From Henckelia pumila (taxonomy: Eukaryota > Streptophyta > Magnoliopsida > Lamiales > Gesneriaceae): DNA of 64,000 nucleotides. Below the pieces are notes generated by a model. It was not told where the DNA came from. It searched no databases and worked only from the letters and a program-made list of their open reading frames with translations. This document shows positions 24,012 to 35,952 of the stretch, piece after piece. The position numbers and the translations under genes were made by a program. Each line of letters starts with the position of its first letter. The stretch's first letter is position 1. The stretch lies in NCBI RefSeq assembly GCF_033568475.1, contig NC_133123.1:150985753-151049752 (forward strand), read 5' to 3'.

Positions 24012-25967
24012 TTAAAACAAATAAGACATGTTTTTCAGTCCCATCCCTTCGAGATGTTGCTCAAAACTTCGAGCAGGTAATGTCTTAGTAAATGGATAAG
24101 CTACATTATTCGCCGAAGCGATCTTTTGAACTGAAACATCTCCTCTACTGACAATTTCTTTTATCAAGTGGAACTTTCGCTCTATATGTTTTCCTTTGCG
24201 GTGGTTTCTAGGTTCTTTGGCATTTGCCACCGCTCCACTATTATCACAATAGAGCTTGATTGGTTCGTTCAAGTTTGGAACAACTTCCAAATCTTTCAAG
24301 AACTCACGAAGCCAAACAGCCTCTTTTGACGCTTCACAAGCTGCCACATACTCAGCCTCCATAGTTGAATCAGCAACACAAGTTTGCTTGACACTCCTCC
24401 ATATGATGGCTCCATTCCCCAAAGTAAACACCGCACCGGAAGTAGACTTTCTATAGTCTCTATCTGATTGGAAATCAGAATCTGTATATCCAATAGGAAT
24501 CAAATCCCCACCAGAATATACTAGCATATAGTTTCTAGTTCTTCTCAGATATTTGAGTATATGCTTCACTGCTACCCAATGATCTAATCCTGGATTTGAC
24601 TGATATCGACTAACCACTCCCACTGCAAAGCATATGTCGGGTCTTGTACACAACATTGCATACATAAGACTACCAACTGCTGATGCATAGGGAATTCGTC
24701 TCATTGTCTCTTCTTCTTGCGGTGTTTTAGGACACTGCTCTTTTGAGAGATGAACTCCATGTCTAGAAGGTAAATTACCTTTCTTGGAGTTCTGCATCGA
24801 AAATCTGACAAGCACTTTGTCAATGTAGGATGCTTGAGACAATGCCAGAAGCTTATTTTTGCGATCTCGAAAAATCTTGATCCCAAGAATGTAGCTTTCT
24901 TCTCCCAAATCTTTCATTTGGAATTTGCTGGCTAGCCAATTCTTTACGCTAGATAAAAATTCAACATCATTCCCAATGAGAAGAATGTCATCTACATAAA
25001 GAACTAAGAAGACCACTTTATCATTTTTTATTTTCTTGTATACACAAGGTTCACCCACATTTTGATGAAAACCATAAGACTTTATAGCTTCATCAAATTT
25101 GATGTTCCATGATCTAGAAGCCTGCTTAAGTCCATAAATGGATCTTTGGAGTTTGCAGACTTTCTGCTCCTGGCCTTTGACAATGAAACCCTCTGGTTGT
25201 GCCATATAAATGGTTTCCTCAAGATGGCCGTTCAAGAATGCCGTCTTAACATCCATCTGCCATATCTCATAATCATAATGAGCAGCAATGGATAAGAGAA
25301 TACGGATAGATTTCAGCATGGAAACTGGGGAGAAAGTATCCTCATAGTCTACTCCTTCCTTTTGGGTAAAACCCTTTGCCACTAACCTAGCTTTGAAAGT
25401 TTCAACTTTCCCATCGGGTCCTCTCTTTTTCTTGTAGATCCATTTACAACCAATCGTCTTAACACCTTCAGGTTGATCTACAAGTGTCCAGACTGAATTC
25501 GAGTACATAGACTCCATTTCGAGTTTCATGGCTTCTTGCCATTTTTCTTGATCAACATCAATCATTGCCATCTTATATGTCAATGGATCATCATCACCTC
25601 CATCAGTGACTGCAACTTGTGCTTCTCCTTCTTCACGATAGCGAATAGGCAATCTTATTTCCCTTTCACTACGTCGTGGTGGATGTGGTGGTGTTGGATC
25701 TTGAGTATTGGTCTTCTCTCTTTCTTGTTCAACAACTCTTGTTGGAATGGGGCTAATCTCATCAGCTAGCAACTCTTCCAGAACTACTTTACTTCTAGGT
25801 TTGAAGTCTTTTATATAGTTATGCTCAAGAAATGTAGCATTTGTCGATACAAATACTTTATTTTCGACATTACTATAAAATAGACCTCCTCTTGTTCCCT
25901 TGGGATAGCCTACAAAAATACACACTTCTGAACGAGGATCCAATTTTCCAGTCTTTCCTTTTAGCAC
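24012..25967 (-). CDS. Reverse transcriptase/RNase H part of copia fossil C
   Basis: Copia-type reverse transcriptase ([51 protein letters not shown]) followed by RNase H ([50 protein letters not shown]). Fossil part of a mobile element. Confidence 0.88.
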   Translation of the reverse strand: MLKGKTGKLDPRSEVCIFVGYPKGTRGGLFYSNVENKVFVSTNATFLEHNYIKDFKPRSKVVLEELLADEISPIPTRVVEQEREKTNTQDPTPPHPPRRSEREIRLPIRYREEGEAQVAVTDGGDDDPLTYKMAMIDVDQEKWQEAMKLEMESMYSNSVWTLVDQPEGVKTIGCKWIYKKKRGPDGKVETFKARLVAKGFTQKEGVDYEDTFSPVSMLKSIRILLSIAAHYDYEIWQMDVKTAFLNGHLEETIYMAQPEGFIVKGQEQKVCKLQRSIYGLKQASRSWNIKFDEAIKSYGFHQNVGEPCVYKKIKNDKVVFLVLYVDDILLIGNDVEFLSSVKNWLASKFQMKDLGEESYILGIKIFRDRKNKLLALSQASYIDKVLVRFSMQNSKKGNLPSRHGVHLSKEQCPKTPQEEETMRRIPYASAVGSLMYAMLCTRPDICFAVGVVSRYQSNPGLDHWVAVKHILKYLRRTRNYMLVYSGGDLIPIGYTDSDFQSDRDYRKSTSGAVFTLGNGAIIWRSVKQTCVADSTMEAEYVAACEASKEAVWLREFLKDLEVVPNLNEPIKLYCDNSGAVANAKEPRNHRKGKHIERKFHLIKEIVSRGDVSVQKIASANNVAYPFTKTLPARSFEQHLEGMGLKNMSYLF

Positions 25968-27360
25968 ATGTGCTGGACACCCCCATATGCGGATGTCTCA
26001 AACTAGGTTTGTGACCATTCCACAACTCTAGAGGAGTTTTAGGAACTGACTTAGATGGAACAATATTCAAAATGTATACAGCTATTTGCAGTGCATAACC
26101 CCAAAATGAGTTAGGCAAAGAAGAATAACTCAACATTGATCTCATCATGTCAAGCAATGTTCGATTTCTTCTTTCGGCCACACCATTTTGTTGTGGTGTC
26201 CCAGGTGCCGTGAGCTGTGATAGTATTCCATTTTCAATCAAGTGGTCTTTGAATTCATAATCCATATACTCTCCTCCTCGATCTGATCGAAGAATTTTGA
26301 TTGAATTGCTTAGTTGATTTTCTACTTCAGCGCGGAATTGTTTGAACTTTTCAAAAGATTCGGACTTTCTTTGCATTAGAAATGCATATCCATATCTAGA
26401 ATAATCATCAATGAAAGTGATGAAATATTCGTAGCCTCCTCTTGCTTTGACATTCAAAGGTCCACATACATCAGAATGTATAATTTCTAGAGGTGCTTTA
26501 GCTCTTTCACCTTTTGCCAAAAATTGTCTTTTGGTCATCTTTCCTTCAAGACAAGATTCACAGACTGGTAAAGAGCCAACTTTTAGCTCCTTCAAAGGAC
26601 CATCCTTTACTAGTCTTTCTATCCTCTCTACGTTAATATGACCAAGCCTTAAATGCCACAAAAATGTGTCATTATTTTCATCAGAAATCTTTCTTCTTTT
26701 AGGGGTTGGTTCAGCGACTTTGAACATTTCAGTTTGAAGTAAATTATGTGAAGTTGGCTTAATAAAAAATAAACCATTCTCAACATAACCAGAACAAATA
26801 TTCATACCATTCTTATTAATTGAAACAGAATCAATCTCAAAAGAAACAGAAATAAATTGTTCATGCAACTTGGAAACTGAAATCAAATTGCGTTGGAAAC
26901 CAGGAATAAAGTAAACATTGTTCAAAAGCAAAAATTTATTATTCTTGAATGACAGTCGCACTGTCCCAACTGCCGTTGCTGACAATCTTTCCCCACTGCC
27001 CACTCTCATCATGAAAGCTCCCTCCTCAAGATCCTTGGACGACTCCAATATCTGCAAAGAAACACAAACATGGTTAGATGCACCCGAATCAATTATCCAG
27101 CTTGAGAAATCATTCTCAACAAAGCATGTTTCCATGACTAGTAAATCTAATTTACCTTGTTTCTTCTTTTGTTTCAGCTCATCAAGGTACTTGTTACAGT
27201 TCCTTTTCCAATGGCCATCCACATTGCAATGGAAACATTTTCCTTTTGGTTTAGGTTCAACACCCTTCCCTTTCTTCTTTTGGATCTTTTTCTTGCCCTT
27301 GAACTTTCCCACATTTTTCTTCTTTGTATTCTTAGAAGAAGAAGTCTTTCCCACAACCAC
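25873..27360 (-). CDS. Zinc knuckle/protease/integrase part of copia fossil C
   Basis: A lysine-rich start, a CCHC knuckle ([14 protein letters not shown]), the protease ([14 protein letters not shown]), the GAG-pre-integrase region ([19 protein letters not shown]) and the integrase core ([45 protein letters not shown]). Fossil part of a mobile element. Confidence 0.87.
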   Translation of the reverse strand: MVVGKTSSSKNTKKKNVGKFKGKKKIQKKKGKGVEPKPKGKCFHCNVDGHWKRNCNKYLDELKQKKKQGKLDLLVMETCFVENDFSSWIIDSGASNHVCVSLQILESSKDLEEGAFMMRVGSGERLSATAVGTVRLSFKNNKFLLLNNVYFIPGFQRNLISVSKLHEQFISVSFEIDSVSINKNGMNICSGYVENGLFFIKPTSHNLLQTEMFKVAEPTPKRRKISDENNDTFLWHLRLGHINVERIERLVKDGPLKELKVGSLPVCESCLEGKMTKRQFLAKGERAKAPLEIIHSDVCGPLNVKARGGYEYFITFIDDYSRYGYAFLMQRKSESFEKFKQFRAEVENQLSNSIKILRSDRGGEYMDYEFKDHLIENGILSQLTAPGTPQQNGVAERRNRTLLDMMRSMLSYSSLPNSFWGYALQIAVYILNIVPSKSVPKTPLELWNGHKPSLRHPHMGVSSTCAKRKDWKIGSSFRSVYFCRLSQGNKRRSIL

Positions 27361-27438
27361 ATATCTACCATTATAAATAAAATTTGGAACATGACTGTAA
27401 TAGGCTTGAATAAAATATAACCTGGCTCTGATACCAAT

Positions 27439-29257
27439 TGTTGGTTTCGTAAACCGAATTTCAAAAATTACGTAGCGGAAGCTTGATATAGATCGAATCG
27501 AATAAAAACATTTTTCTTGTTAAAAATGTTTAACGATCAATAACTATATTAATTCAACATAGAATCAACTAAGAATAGAAAATATACCTATGTTGAACGA
27601 AATTTATAAAACTTGAATGCTGATTCCGCAGTCCTTCCAAGCCTATTCTCCAGATCAACCGAACACTAACGTGTGGGCGTCACCAACTTTTCTTAATATA
27701 TATTAGTATTATAAATGCACTGTGGAGTACGACGTTTATCTTGTTCCTTCTCCTATCACCACATATATATAGATATTTTACTATTTTCTTTTTGAAATTT
27801 TTCAAAAGAAAATACATATCTTTTCATATATATTATCACAATTGGTTGAGATATATTCTCAACAATCTGATCTCAAGACTATCTTTTAAACAAAACAATT
27901 TTGTTTAAATATTTAAAATGAGATAGAAGTGATACACGTTGGATAGGGATTATATATCTTATACTCAATTTTTGATTATATCTTTATATAATCATTTACT
28001 TATATTCATAAATATATATATATGTATATATATATACACGCATGAAAATCCATTTCTCATATATATTTATCTAATAAATAAATAGAGAAAATTATAAACA
28101 TTATTAATTCAAAATTAATTAACTGAGATAAAATATAATTTTGTAATTAAAATTACAAAGAAAACATTTTTCCTTGTAATTTTATTCATAAAAAATAAGA
28201 GTGCTCAATAACTTAAAATTCAATAATTTCAAGTTAACAAATTTAATACTTATATCATAAGTGTTCTTAAATCCGGAGATGGCATGGGGAACTATGGACC
28301 TATAATTTCAAGCTCCAATAAAATTGATAATAAATTAAACTCTTTAATTTATATATTAATTTTATTAATTCCAAAGTTATTCCACTATAAACTTGGAATT
28401 GCACTCTTGAAAAAAATAGATATAAAATTATTCAAAAAAATGAATAGTCCATTGATATAGTCACAACATATAAATTAATCCTCCATAAATCGTTCATAAT
28501 TAAAGCTAGGTAATTTCCACTTAACCTCTTCAATTATATCTTTTTTTCCTTAAGTTCCATTGATTCTATAATGAATAATATATTTATGATCTAATCATAA
28601 ATTTGAGCGCTCTTATTATTCAAGTCCTGAATCAATACTTAAGAGAACAACTTATCTGACTTCTTTACGAAGGAATGGATTTCGTCTTGCGTATTAATAT
28701 TCCCAGCTATTTATTTTATTGTATTTCCAATGTATCAAGAATTTTGACACTATGTTATTTGTGTCATTACTTGATATGTCAAAAAATACAAAATCATAAA
28801 TAGGAGTTTATTAATCACTAAGAATTAAGATTGACTCATATATGACCATCATTTATTAATATTGAATTCTCATCATGATATGGAAATTTATAGAGATTCA
28901 AAATTAATCGTGTTCCAGTCCTATATAATCAAATTATATAAAGTGTTTTCATTCCAATAATCTCATTATCAACAATCCGGATAAGATTGTTTTATTCATA
29001 ATATAATGAACCACACTAGCAATTTAAATTAAAGATCCCAACTTTAATTTCTAATTGCGGACAAATTTAGATTATTATAATTTAAATATTATCCTCATGT
29101 ATATAACACTTATATACAAATATTTAAATTCACATAACAATAATCTTGGAATTTTTTTTTTGATATTTATTAAAACATCAAAATATGCATGCAAAAATAA
29201 TATTGAAATATTCCTCACATAAAACAAAATATTTGTTTATGGGCATAAATCCCAACA
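27439..29257 (-). repeat. LTR of copia fossil C (right, 5' LTR)
   Basis: 1819 bp. On the plus strand it begins TGTTGGTTTCG and ends CCCAACA. Confidence 0.88.
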
Positions 29258-31268
29258 AAAAGGCCATGCATCTAAAATCTCTAGTATTTCTCCGTATATT
29301 CCGAGTTTTCTTTGGTATTTATGGACACTTTTTGGCCATATGAAGGCGGATGTCCTCCCAGGAAATGTGCTAACACTACACATCTCAAAGCCTCAAGGAT
29401 TCAAATACAAAAGTGGACAATACATTTTTGTGAAATGTGCAGCAGTCTCTCCATTTGAATGGTACATACACTTAAAACAATACCACTCTGTATAATGTAT
29501 TTATTACCAGAGTTGATATATATATTCACATTGTTAATGTATCAAAGCTTGGAAGTTGAGATAATGAATGTTAGTGCTCCATTTTCTACAGGCACCCATT
29601 CTCCATTACTTCAGCACCTGGAGATGATTATATAAGTGTCCACATTAGGACACATGGCAATTGGACAAGGCAACTTAACGAGGTAAATTTCCTTCACAAA
29701 AATCATATGAAATACTAATCATTCCAAAGTATTATACAGACAAAGTTTGTATTTCTACAAAAGTTGTACATGTGAAGATGTTTTAAATGATCGATCAAAA
29801 GGTAATTGGTCCTCCATGCAATGAGAGTGACTCTCCTAGTGAACCATATACATCTACCCAGAAAGTCACTCTGATTTGTATGGCTGTTTTCCTTTTCTTG
29901 CCTTTTTTAAAGGAAGTGTCGCTATCCCCACTTTCATTTAATAATAATCACAATGGAATCTAAGATCAATTATCGAGAACAGAAATGAGTGTTTTTTGCA
30001 ATTTTAACCTTTTCCTTGAAAAATGTAACACCCCTGAAACTTGTCCTTTTTTTTTTTTTTTACTTATGTTTGGTAAAATCTGCCATAATTTGGTGTCATG
30101 CCTGTTCAAACACTTGAGAATTTATGTTGTTTGCATCTACGTACATAGGAATCCAGTCCTTCACATGTTTGTTGCTAGTGGTCTCAGCATTATTTGATCT
30201 TTTGTTTAGGTTTGTAAGCCTCCAACGGGGGAAAGTGGGCTCCTTAAGGCTCACTTCTTGCAAGGAGAGAATAATCCCAAGTAAGTCACTTACAAATTCC
30301 ATCATTGTAACAAGGCAACACCATTCAATATAACAAAAAAAACATTGTCAAGAATCTGACATTTGACAAACATGGAACCATGAAATTGTGCATTCAGTCT
30401 CATGCTGTGTAAATTCTCATGAACTTGCATGTTAAACAATTCCTGTAATACTGAAATATTCGAAATTTTTGTGATCATGACACATTTTCCCCAAGGTTCT
30501 AATTGATGGTCCATATGGAGCACCAACACAGGACTACAAGAACTATGATGTGGTGCTGCTTGTGGGGCTTGGCATTGGTGCAACACCGATGATCAGTGTC
30601 GTTAAAGACGTTGTGAACAATGTGAAAGCGACGGAGGAGGTAGAGAATTCTTTGGAGGAGGGAAACAGAGGAGGCAAAATCATGTCCCCGAACGCTAGCC
30701 CTTTGACGAATAAAACAAGGAGAGTTTATTTCTACTGGGTTACTAGAGAACAAGGATCCTTTGATTGGTTTAAGGGCGTGATGAATGAAGTGGCTGAAAC
30801 AGACCATAAGGGAGTAATAGAAATGCACAATTACTGTACTAGTGTGTATGAAGAGGGTGATGCTCGTTCTGCCCTGATCACCATGCTTCAATCACTCAAT
30901 CATGCCAAGAATGGAGTGGATGTCGTGTCGGGAACTCGGGTTAAGTCTCACTTCGCCAAGCCTAATTGGCGTACGGTCTACAAACGCATCGCCCTCAACC
31001 ATCCCAATTCAAGTGTTGGTGAGTCTCTTTATGTTATGTTAGTTACATCTTGGCTGAATACATTTTATAAATCATTTGTAGTGATTGTGTTCTATGTTGA
31101 TACATATAGGCTGCAATTGGTGATGCACTAAATATTAATAATCTGTCACATTTTACAGGAGTATTTTACTGCGGGCCACCACCACCAGCGAAAGAGCTAA
31201 GACAATTGGCCTCTGATTTTTCACACAAAACTAGCACCAAATTTGAATTCCACAAAGAAAACTTTTGA
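29258..31268 (+). pseudogene. 3' half of an RBOH-type NADPH oxidase gene
   Basis: C-terminal part of a plant respiratory burst oxidase, the plasma-membrane enzyme that moves electrons from cytosolic NADPH through FAD and haem to make apoplastic superoxide. Exon pieces: about 29340-29461 ([20 protein letters not shown]), 29592-29682 ([23 protein letters not shown]-binding), 30210-30280, 30496-31018 ([33 protein letters not shown]-binding; [20 protein letters not shown]) and 31159-31268 (VFYCGPP, ending in the family terminus [10 protein letters not shown]). All junctions are GT-AG and in phase, so the splice structure is preserved. EF-hands, the six-helix haem domain and the start are absent; the reading ends at copia [17 protein letters not shown] resembles the RBOHB/D type. 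Almost certainly a dead gene fragment, though still with clean exons. Confidence 0.85.
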
Positions 31269-31424
31269 TCTGGTTTGTACAGAAACCATTGCCAGATCAT
31301 ATTATAATCGCGTTCAGATGGACCACCACCAACCACCACTAATGTTGGAGGAGGAAAAGTTGAGATAATTGAAGCTTTTATCTATCTTTAAAGTTTCCCT
31401 TTTTTTTTTGCTTTTAGATAGAAG

Positions 31425-31563
31425 TATTATTGTTAAGAAGTAAATAAAAAGTATATATTATATATTATTTAGAATTATATATTATTTAGAATAGAAAATA
31501 ATGATTTAAGTTAAAGGATAAGCCGAGAGTGAGTGCCCCTGCTTTTCAGTCTCTCCAGCTCCC
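31425..31563 (+). promoter_or_regulatory. NLR1 proximal 5' region, shared with 10695-10830
   Basis: AT-rich, with repeated TATATATTATTTAG units, followed by the leader AATAATGATTTAAG, GGATAAGCCGAGAG, AGTCTCTCC and AGCTCCC just before ATG. Its preservation at two loci suggests it was part of the duplicated NLR unit. A TATA-like function is possible, but no single TATA box can be chosen in such sequence. Confidence 0.5.
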
Positions 31564-34158
31564 ATGTCTGCTTATGCAGCGTTTCTTGCTCTTGCTCGAT
31601 CCTTGCGAGAGATTTTGAGTCTTCGACGGTATGTCGATCCTCTAGACAAACCAAAAATCCGTTCTCTCTCAAAAAAAGTTGATTTTATAGTCACTTTCCT
31701 TGAAAATTATTCAGACAAGCATCATGGAACACTTGATTGTGTCGGAAATGGGATCAGAAAGGCTGCATTTGAAGCTCAAGATTTCATGGATTTGTATTTG
31801 TGTTCGGTGTCACCTGATGATGATGATTGGAGTTCTTCTTCAGAGGCTGATGGCGAAGAGTTGAACTTGGATCGAGACTTAACAATGGCGTCTGAAAGGA
31901 TTGGTTTTGTTTGGGAAGAACTTATGAAGATGAAGGACAGTGACGCAGCTCAAGATCTCCGATCCGTATCTTTTTCTTCTCCGATCGATCATTCATCCAC
32001 GACCAAAAAAATGGTAGTGGGATTTGACGAGGACTTGATTGCAATCAAAGAACGATTATACGAAGATGCAGCTGAGCTCCAAATCATCCCAATTGTGGGG
32101 ATGGGAGGAATCGGGAAGACGACTCTAGCTAGAAGAGCTTACGAGGATTCAATCCTTTCTGATCAGTATTTTGACAAATGCGCATGGATCACAGTGTCAC
32201 AAGAGTATCAGAGGAGAGATATTCTTTCAGGGCTTCTCAAGTACCTCAAGAATCAACAATCTGATGACAGCGAAGCGGAACTGGCGAAACTAGTGTATCA
32301 AAATCTCTTGGGCAGGCGATATCTCATTGTGATCGATGATATGTGGAGTACCGAGGCTTGGGATGATTTGAAGATGATATTCCCAAATGATGGCAATGGA
32401 AGTCGAATCTTGTTAACCACTAGGCTATTAGATGTGGCCTCTCACGCAGGATCTTCTGTTCACCAAATGAAGTGTTTAGATGAAGATCAAAGTTGGAAAC
32501 TACTTCAAGAAAGGGTTTTCGGACAACAATCTTGTCCTCCCCAACTCGTGGACATCGGTAAGAAGATTGCCGAAAATTGTGGTGGACTTCCACTCACCAT
32601 CGTGGTGGTTGCAGGAGTACTACTCCTTTCTTCCGGTCAAGTGATGAGAGAACAATTGTGGGAAAATGTTTTGGAAAATATGACTTCTAGAGAGCCTACA
32701 ATTGCACTTCAATGCTCAAAGATACTGTGTTTTAGTTATGATCGGTTACCTCTTCGATTAAAACCATGTTTCCTATACATAGCAGCTTTCCCAGAAGATT
32801 CTGAAATTGATGCTCCTAAGCTAATCAAGTTGTGGGTTGCCGAGGGATTTCTGAAACCAAACCATCAGTTCAAATGCTTGGAAGATGTGGGAGAAGGTTA
32901 TTTGGAGGATCTTGTGAACCGAAGTTTGCTTTTTGTGATAAAGAAAGGGCCGGATGGGAAACTAAAAACAGTTGGAATTCATGATATGTTGAGGGAGATT
33001 TGTATTAGAAAAGCTGAAGAAGAGGGGTTTCTTCATCATGTCTCGTCCGAAACGAATTCCAGAACAGAATCCATAAAGAATCCCCATCGCCGCCTCAAAA
33101 TTTATAGCAAGAAGATTTGTCTAGAATGGGATATCCTAGATTCGAGCGTACGTTCAATTCTGCTCGTCACCGAGACATTAAATGGACCAACATTATATCT
33201 ATGTTCTAGGCACATCTGTATCTTGGATGCACCGCGTGTGACTTTGCCCAGTTTTTCCAACGTAGTCTCAATATTCATCAATTTAAGGTATTTTGCTTTT
33301 GCCTTGGACCATGCATCATGCCCCGGTGGACTTCCGGACTCGATATTGAAACATCCCAATCTCGAAACTATAGTTGTTCATGTAACTGGCTTCAGAACAT
33401 TGCAAGCACCATATAGAACTTTAACGATGCCCAAGTTGAGACATCTTACCTGGGACACCATGTTTAGTTTATCGCATCCCTCTGACATGGGAATTGTTCG
33501 TGAAAGTGGTCTGCAAACAATTGAGACAGTGAGAGATTTGAGATTTACCCAAGAGATTATCAGAATACTCGTGAATCTGAAGAAACTGAAAGTCGTATAT
33601 GATATTGATACTTTTTGGTGTGGTTATTTTAATCTCCGCAACCTTTTCCATCTCCGAAACCTCGAAGACTTGCAAATCTCCATGTTCGAGGTTCGTGGTT
33701 ACTCAATGACATGGAATTATGCTTTTCCAATCGGTCTAATGAAGTTATCTTTGGACGGAGTCCCTTTTCCTTGGGACAATATGACCATAATCGGGTCGCT
33801 CCCGAATCTTCAAGTGCTGAAGATGATGAGGATTAAACGCAGTGGAGATTGTTTTTGGAATACTGATTGTGTGTGGACTACTGAGGAAGGTCAATTTCTT
33901 CAACTCAAATATTTTTGTTCTTCCTTAAATTGTCTGGTGAAGTGGAAAACAGAAAAAGAGCACTTCCCATCCCTTGAAACCTTGATTCTCCATGGTGTTT
34001 ATTCGATTGATGAGATTCCCAGTGGCATAGGAGAAATAGATACACTTCGATCCATAGAGCTGCGCTACTGTATAAAATCATTGGTGGACTCCGCCAACCA
34101 AATTCAGATGCTGCAACATGAAAATGGAAACGATGATTTCCGTGTTAGTGTGATATAA
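31564..34158 (+). CDS. CC-NB-ARC-LRR immune receptor NLR1 (R1/Rx type), intact
   Basis: Intracellular immune receptor of 864 residues, intronless. Residues 1-120: Rx-type coiled coil (MSAYAAFLALARSLREIL), with AQDFMD in the place of the EDVID motif. NB-ARC: P-loop GMGGIGKTTLAR 179-190, kinase-2 LIVIDDMW 254-261, RNBS-B SRILLTTRLLDVA, GLPL motif CGGLPLT 339-345, RNBS-D CFLYIAAFPEDSE from 402, and an MHD-position motif IHD at 472-474. LRR region from about 530 to the end, with repeats around NLKKLKVVYDI, LRNLEDLQISMF, SLPNLQVLKM and LETLILHGVYSI. All nucleotide-binding motifs are intact and the frame is open throughout, so it is probably functional. The nearest relatives in the window are NLR2 (very similar in the first half, more diverged in the LRRs) and NLR3. 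The IHD variant is common in this family. Pathogen specificity cannot be inferred. Confidence 0.93.
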   Translation: MSAYAAFLALARSLREILSLRRYVDPLDKPKIRSLSKKVDFIVTFLENYSDKHHGTLDCVGNGIRKAAFEAQDFMDLYLCSVSPDDDDWSSSSEADGEELNLDRDLTMASERIGFVWEELMKMKDSDAAQDLRSVSFSSPIDHSSTTKKMVVGFDEDLIAIKERLYEDAAELQIIPIVGMGGIGKTTLARRAYEDSILSDQYFDKCAWITVSQEYQRRDILSGLLKYLKNQQSDDSEAELAKLVYQNLLGRRYLIVIDDMWSTEAWDDLKMIFPNDGNGSRILLTTRLLDVASHAGSSVHQMKCLDEDQSWKLLQERVFGQQSCPPQLVDIGKKIAENCGGLPLTIVVVAGVLLLSSGQVMREQLWENVLENMTSREPTIALQCSKILCFSYDRLPLRLKPCFLYIAAFPEDSEIDAPKLIKLWVAEGFLKPNHQFKCLEDVGEGYLEDLVNRSLLFVIKKGPDGKLKTVGIHDMLREICIRKAEEEGFLHHVSSETNSRTESIKNPHRRLKIYSKKICLEWDILDSSVRSILLVTETLNGPTLYLCSRHICILDAPRVTLPSFSNVVSIFINLRYFAFALDHASCPGGLPDSILKHPNLETIVVHVTGFRTLQAPYRTLTMPKLRHLTWDTMFSLSHPSDMGIVRESGLQTIETVRDLRFTQEIIRILVNLKKLKVVYDIDTFWCGYFNLRNLFHLRNLEDLQISMFEVRGYSMTWNYAFPIGLMKLSLDGVPFPWDNMTIIGSLPNLQVLKMMRIKRSGDCFWNTDCVWTTEEGQFLQLKYFCSSLNCLVKWKTEKEHFPSLETLILHGVYSIDEIPSGIGEIDTLRSIELRYCIKSLVDSANQIQMLQHENGNDDFRVSVI

Positions 34159-35943
34159 AAGAGAGAATATTTTACCCTAGAGAGGGGAGAATATTTCAAT
34201 GTGTTAACTCTTGTACAGAGAACAGAAAACTCCTTCAGCTTTCTCTCTGCATCTGTGGTTTTTGTTTGCATATGTATGTATGACGCTTCTTGAATCAGTC
34301 GGCTCTACCTTAAATCTGCTATTGGTATGAAAAAAGATACCTTGATGAGTTAAAGCTGAAATCTGAGGAAAAGGCAAAAGATACTGAAGTGCGGTTTCGC
34401 CTCGCCCTTTACCACTATAATTTGTCCTCATATTTGCCGGGCTTCATCCGCTTACCAAATGCTGGCCGTGGGTGGTAATAATAGCTCCGACTAGAATGGA
34501 CGGCCAAGATGTATTTGTCATAGATGGGTTGGATATGGCCCAATAAATCTCAACCGTTGATGAACTCAAGCTTCCCCGCGTAGCCCAACCCGTACCCGTA
34601 TTGTTTTAAATAATGGTACAATACTTTTCTACAATTTTTTGGATTTGATTATTTATGATTTTTTTAAAAAAATTGTTTTTTTTTTGTGGTTTAGTGCTTA
34701 GTTTCATTTTAAACCCAAATTTAAATTTTGTTGAGATATTCTAGAATTTAAATTTTAATTAATATTAGATTTAGAGGTGATCAAATATTTTTATTTATTC
34801 ATTATTTATCTACTTATATTAATTATCATTGTAAATAAGAGATCACTAGTTTACAGGTTATATAAAAATTTCAAATAAAATCAAATTTTTAATTGAGTTA
34901 TAATCATTTTGATCAAAATAATAAATATATTTTTATATGAAAAACAACCATTTTTGAAAAATGTTACTAATCTTACTACACATGGCAATTCAGTTTCAAT
35001 TTTTTTTAAAAAAACCGACCAAACAATATCGTGATTTGGTGTAAACTGAAATTTGAGCACAGATCGGTCATAATTTTTAAAAAAAATATTTCAAACTTTA
35101 ATTAAAATTATTTATAAAAATTGAATACAACAGAATTAATTTGAATTACGGTAATCTTGATAGCATGTGAATTTATATTTTTGAACTTATTATATGAACA
35201 AACAAAAAGGTGGCTCATTTAACATTGAAGATTTAATCATCTGGTAATATAATTTTTTTTTTGACAAATCTAAAAACTTGAAAATATCTAAACGAATATT
35301 TACATTTTCCGATTTTATTACATTACCTTTTGATTAAAAGTTTCAGAAAAATCTCAACTTTAAGTTAAATTTCGATAGTGATAAATTAGTGCAAAAAATA
35401 AATAAAAAATTAATTGAAAGATTAAATAATATTTTTGAGAGAGCTACGTAAGATTTTTTTTTAATTTAATATTTGTTGGGTTTCTCAATATAGTCAACAA
35501 AATCCAAATTTTGAATAATATCATCATTCTCTCATGTTAAGGAAAGTGAAAGACGAACACATAAATTAAAAATTTGAAATGATCTAAATTAAATAAATAA
35601 AATATAATAGAAAAAGTGAATAAGTAGTAAGATGGAATGATTCATGAAAGGGTATATTAGTCTAATAAAAATATGAAATAATTAAGCAGGGGAAATATTG
35701 CAAGAAAATACATTAATAATCAAAAGTGGAATGCAATTATAAACTTTTGGAGTGTAAATATCATTCTCAAAATTAAAATTGTATTTTCAAAAACTTCTTA
35801 CTTTAAAAAAATTTGTGTCACATTTACCAAGCTCGCTATACACTTTGTAATGAAGTTATTTTATTAACACCTATTTAAATATTTAAAATAGAATTTTGGA
35901 TAATTTGAATTTGATTCCATAAATAAAAATTTGTGCAGTTGCA
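34159..35943. other. Intergenic, NLR1 3' flank
   Basis: NLR1 3' flank, then AT-rich sequence with no gene, RNA or complete element recognised. It ends at the 9-bp target duplication of the Mutator-like element. Confidence 0.6.
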
Positions 35944-35952
35944 TCGTATCAA
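35944..35952. repeat. Left target duplication of the MULE
   Basis: TCGTATCAA, repeated exactly at 46295-46303. A 9-bp duplication is the hallmark of Mutator transposition. Confidence 0.9.

Larger units (their letters stand above)
22545..29257 (-). mobile_element. Ty1/copia fossil C
   Basis: Minus-strand Ty1/copia element. The right LTR (27439-29257) has TG...CA ends; the primer-binding site on the minus strand (TGGTATCAGAGCC) immediately follows it, and a purine tract adjoins the left LTR (22545-23996). Gag zinc knuckle, protease, integrase, reverse transcriptase and RNase H are recognisable in copia order. The LTRs differ at fewer than ten of about 1450 shared positions by eye, so insertion is recent, perhaps 0.2-0.4 million years. 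It is broken, with a few breaks, and has little gag before the zinc knuckle. It abuts gypsy A on the left and the RBOH fragment on the right; no target duplication is readable. Confidence 0.88.

Noticed and set aside
29985-30333. Open frames between RBOH exons
   Set aside because: They fall in introns of the RBOH fragment; the T-run and lack of similarity argue against coding.
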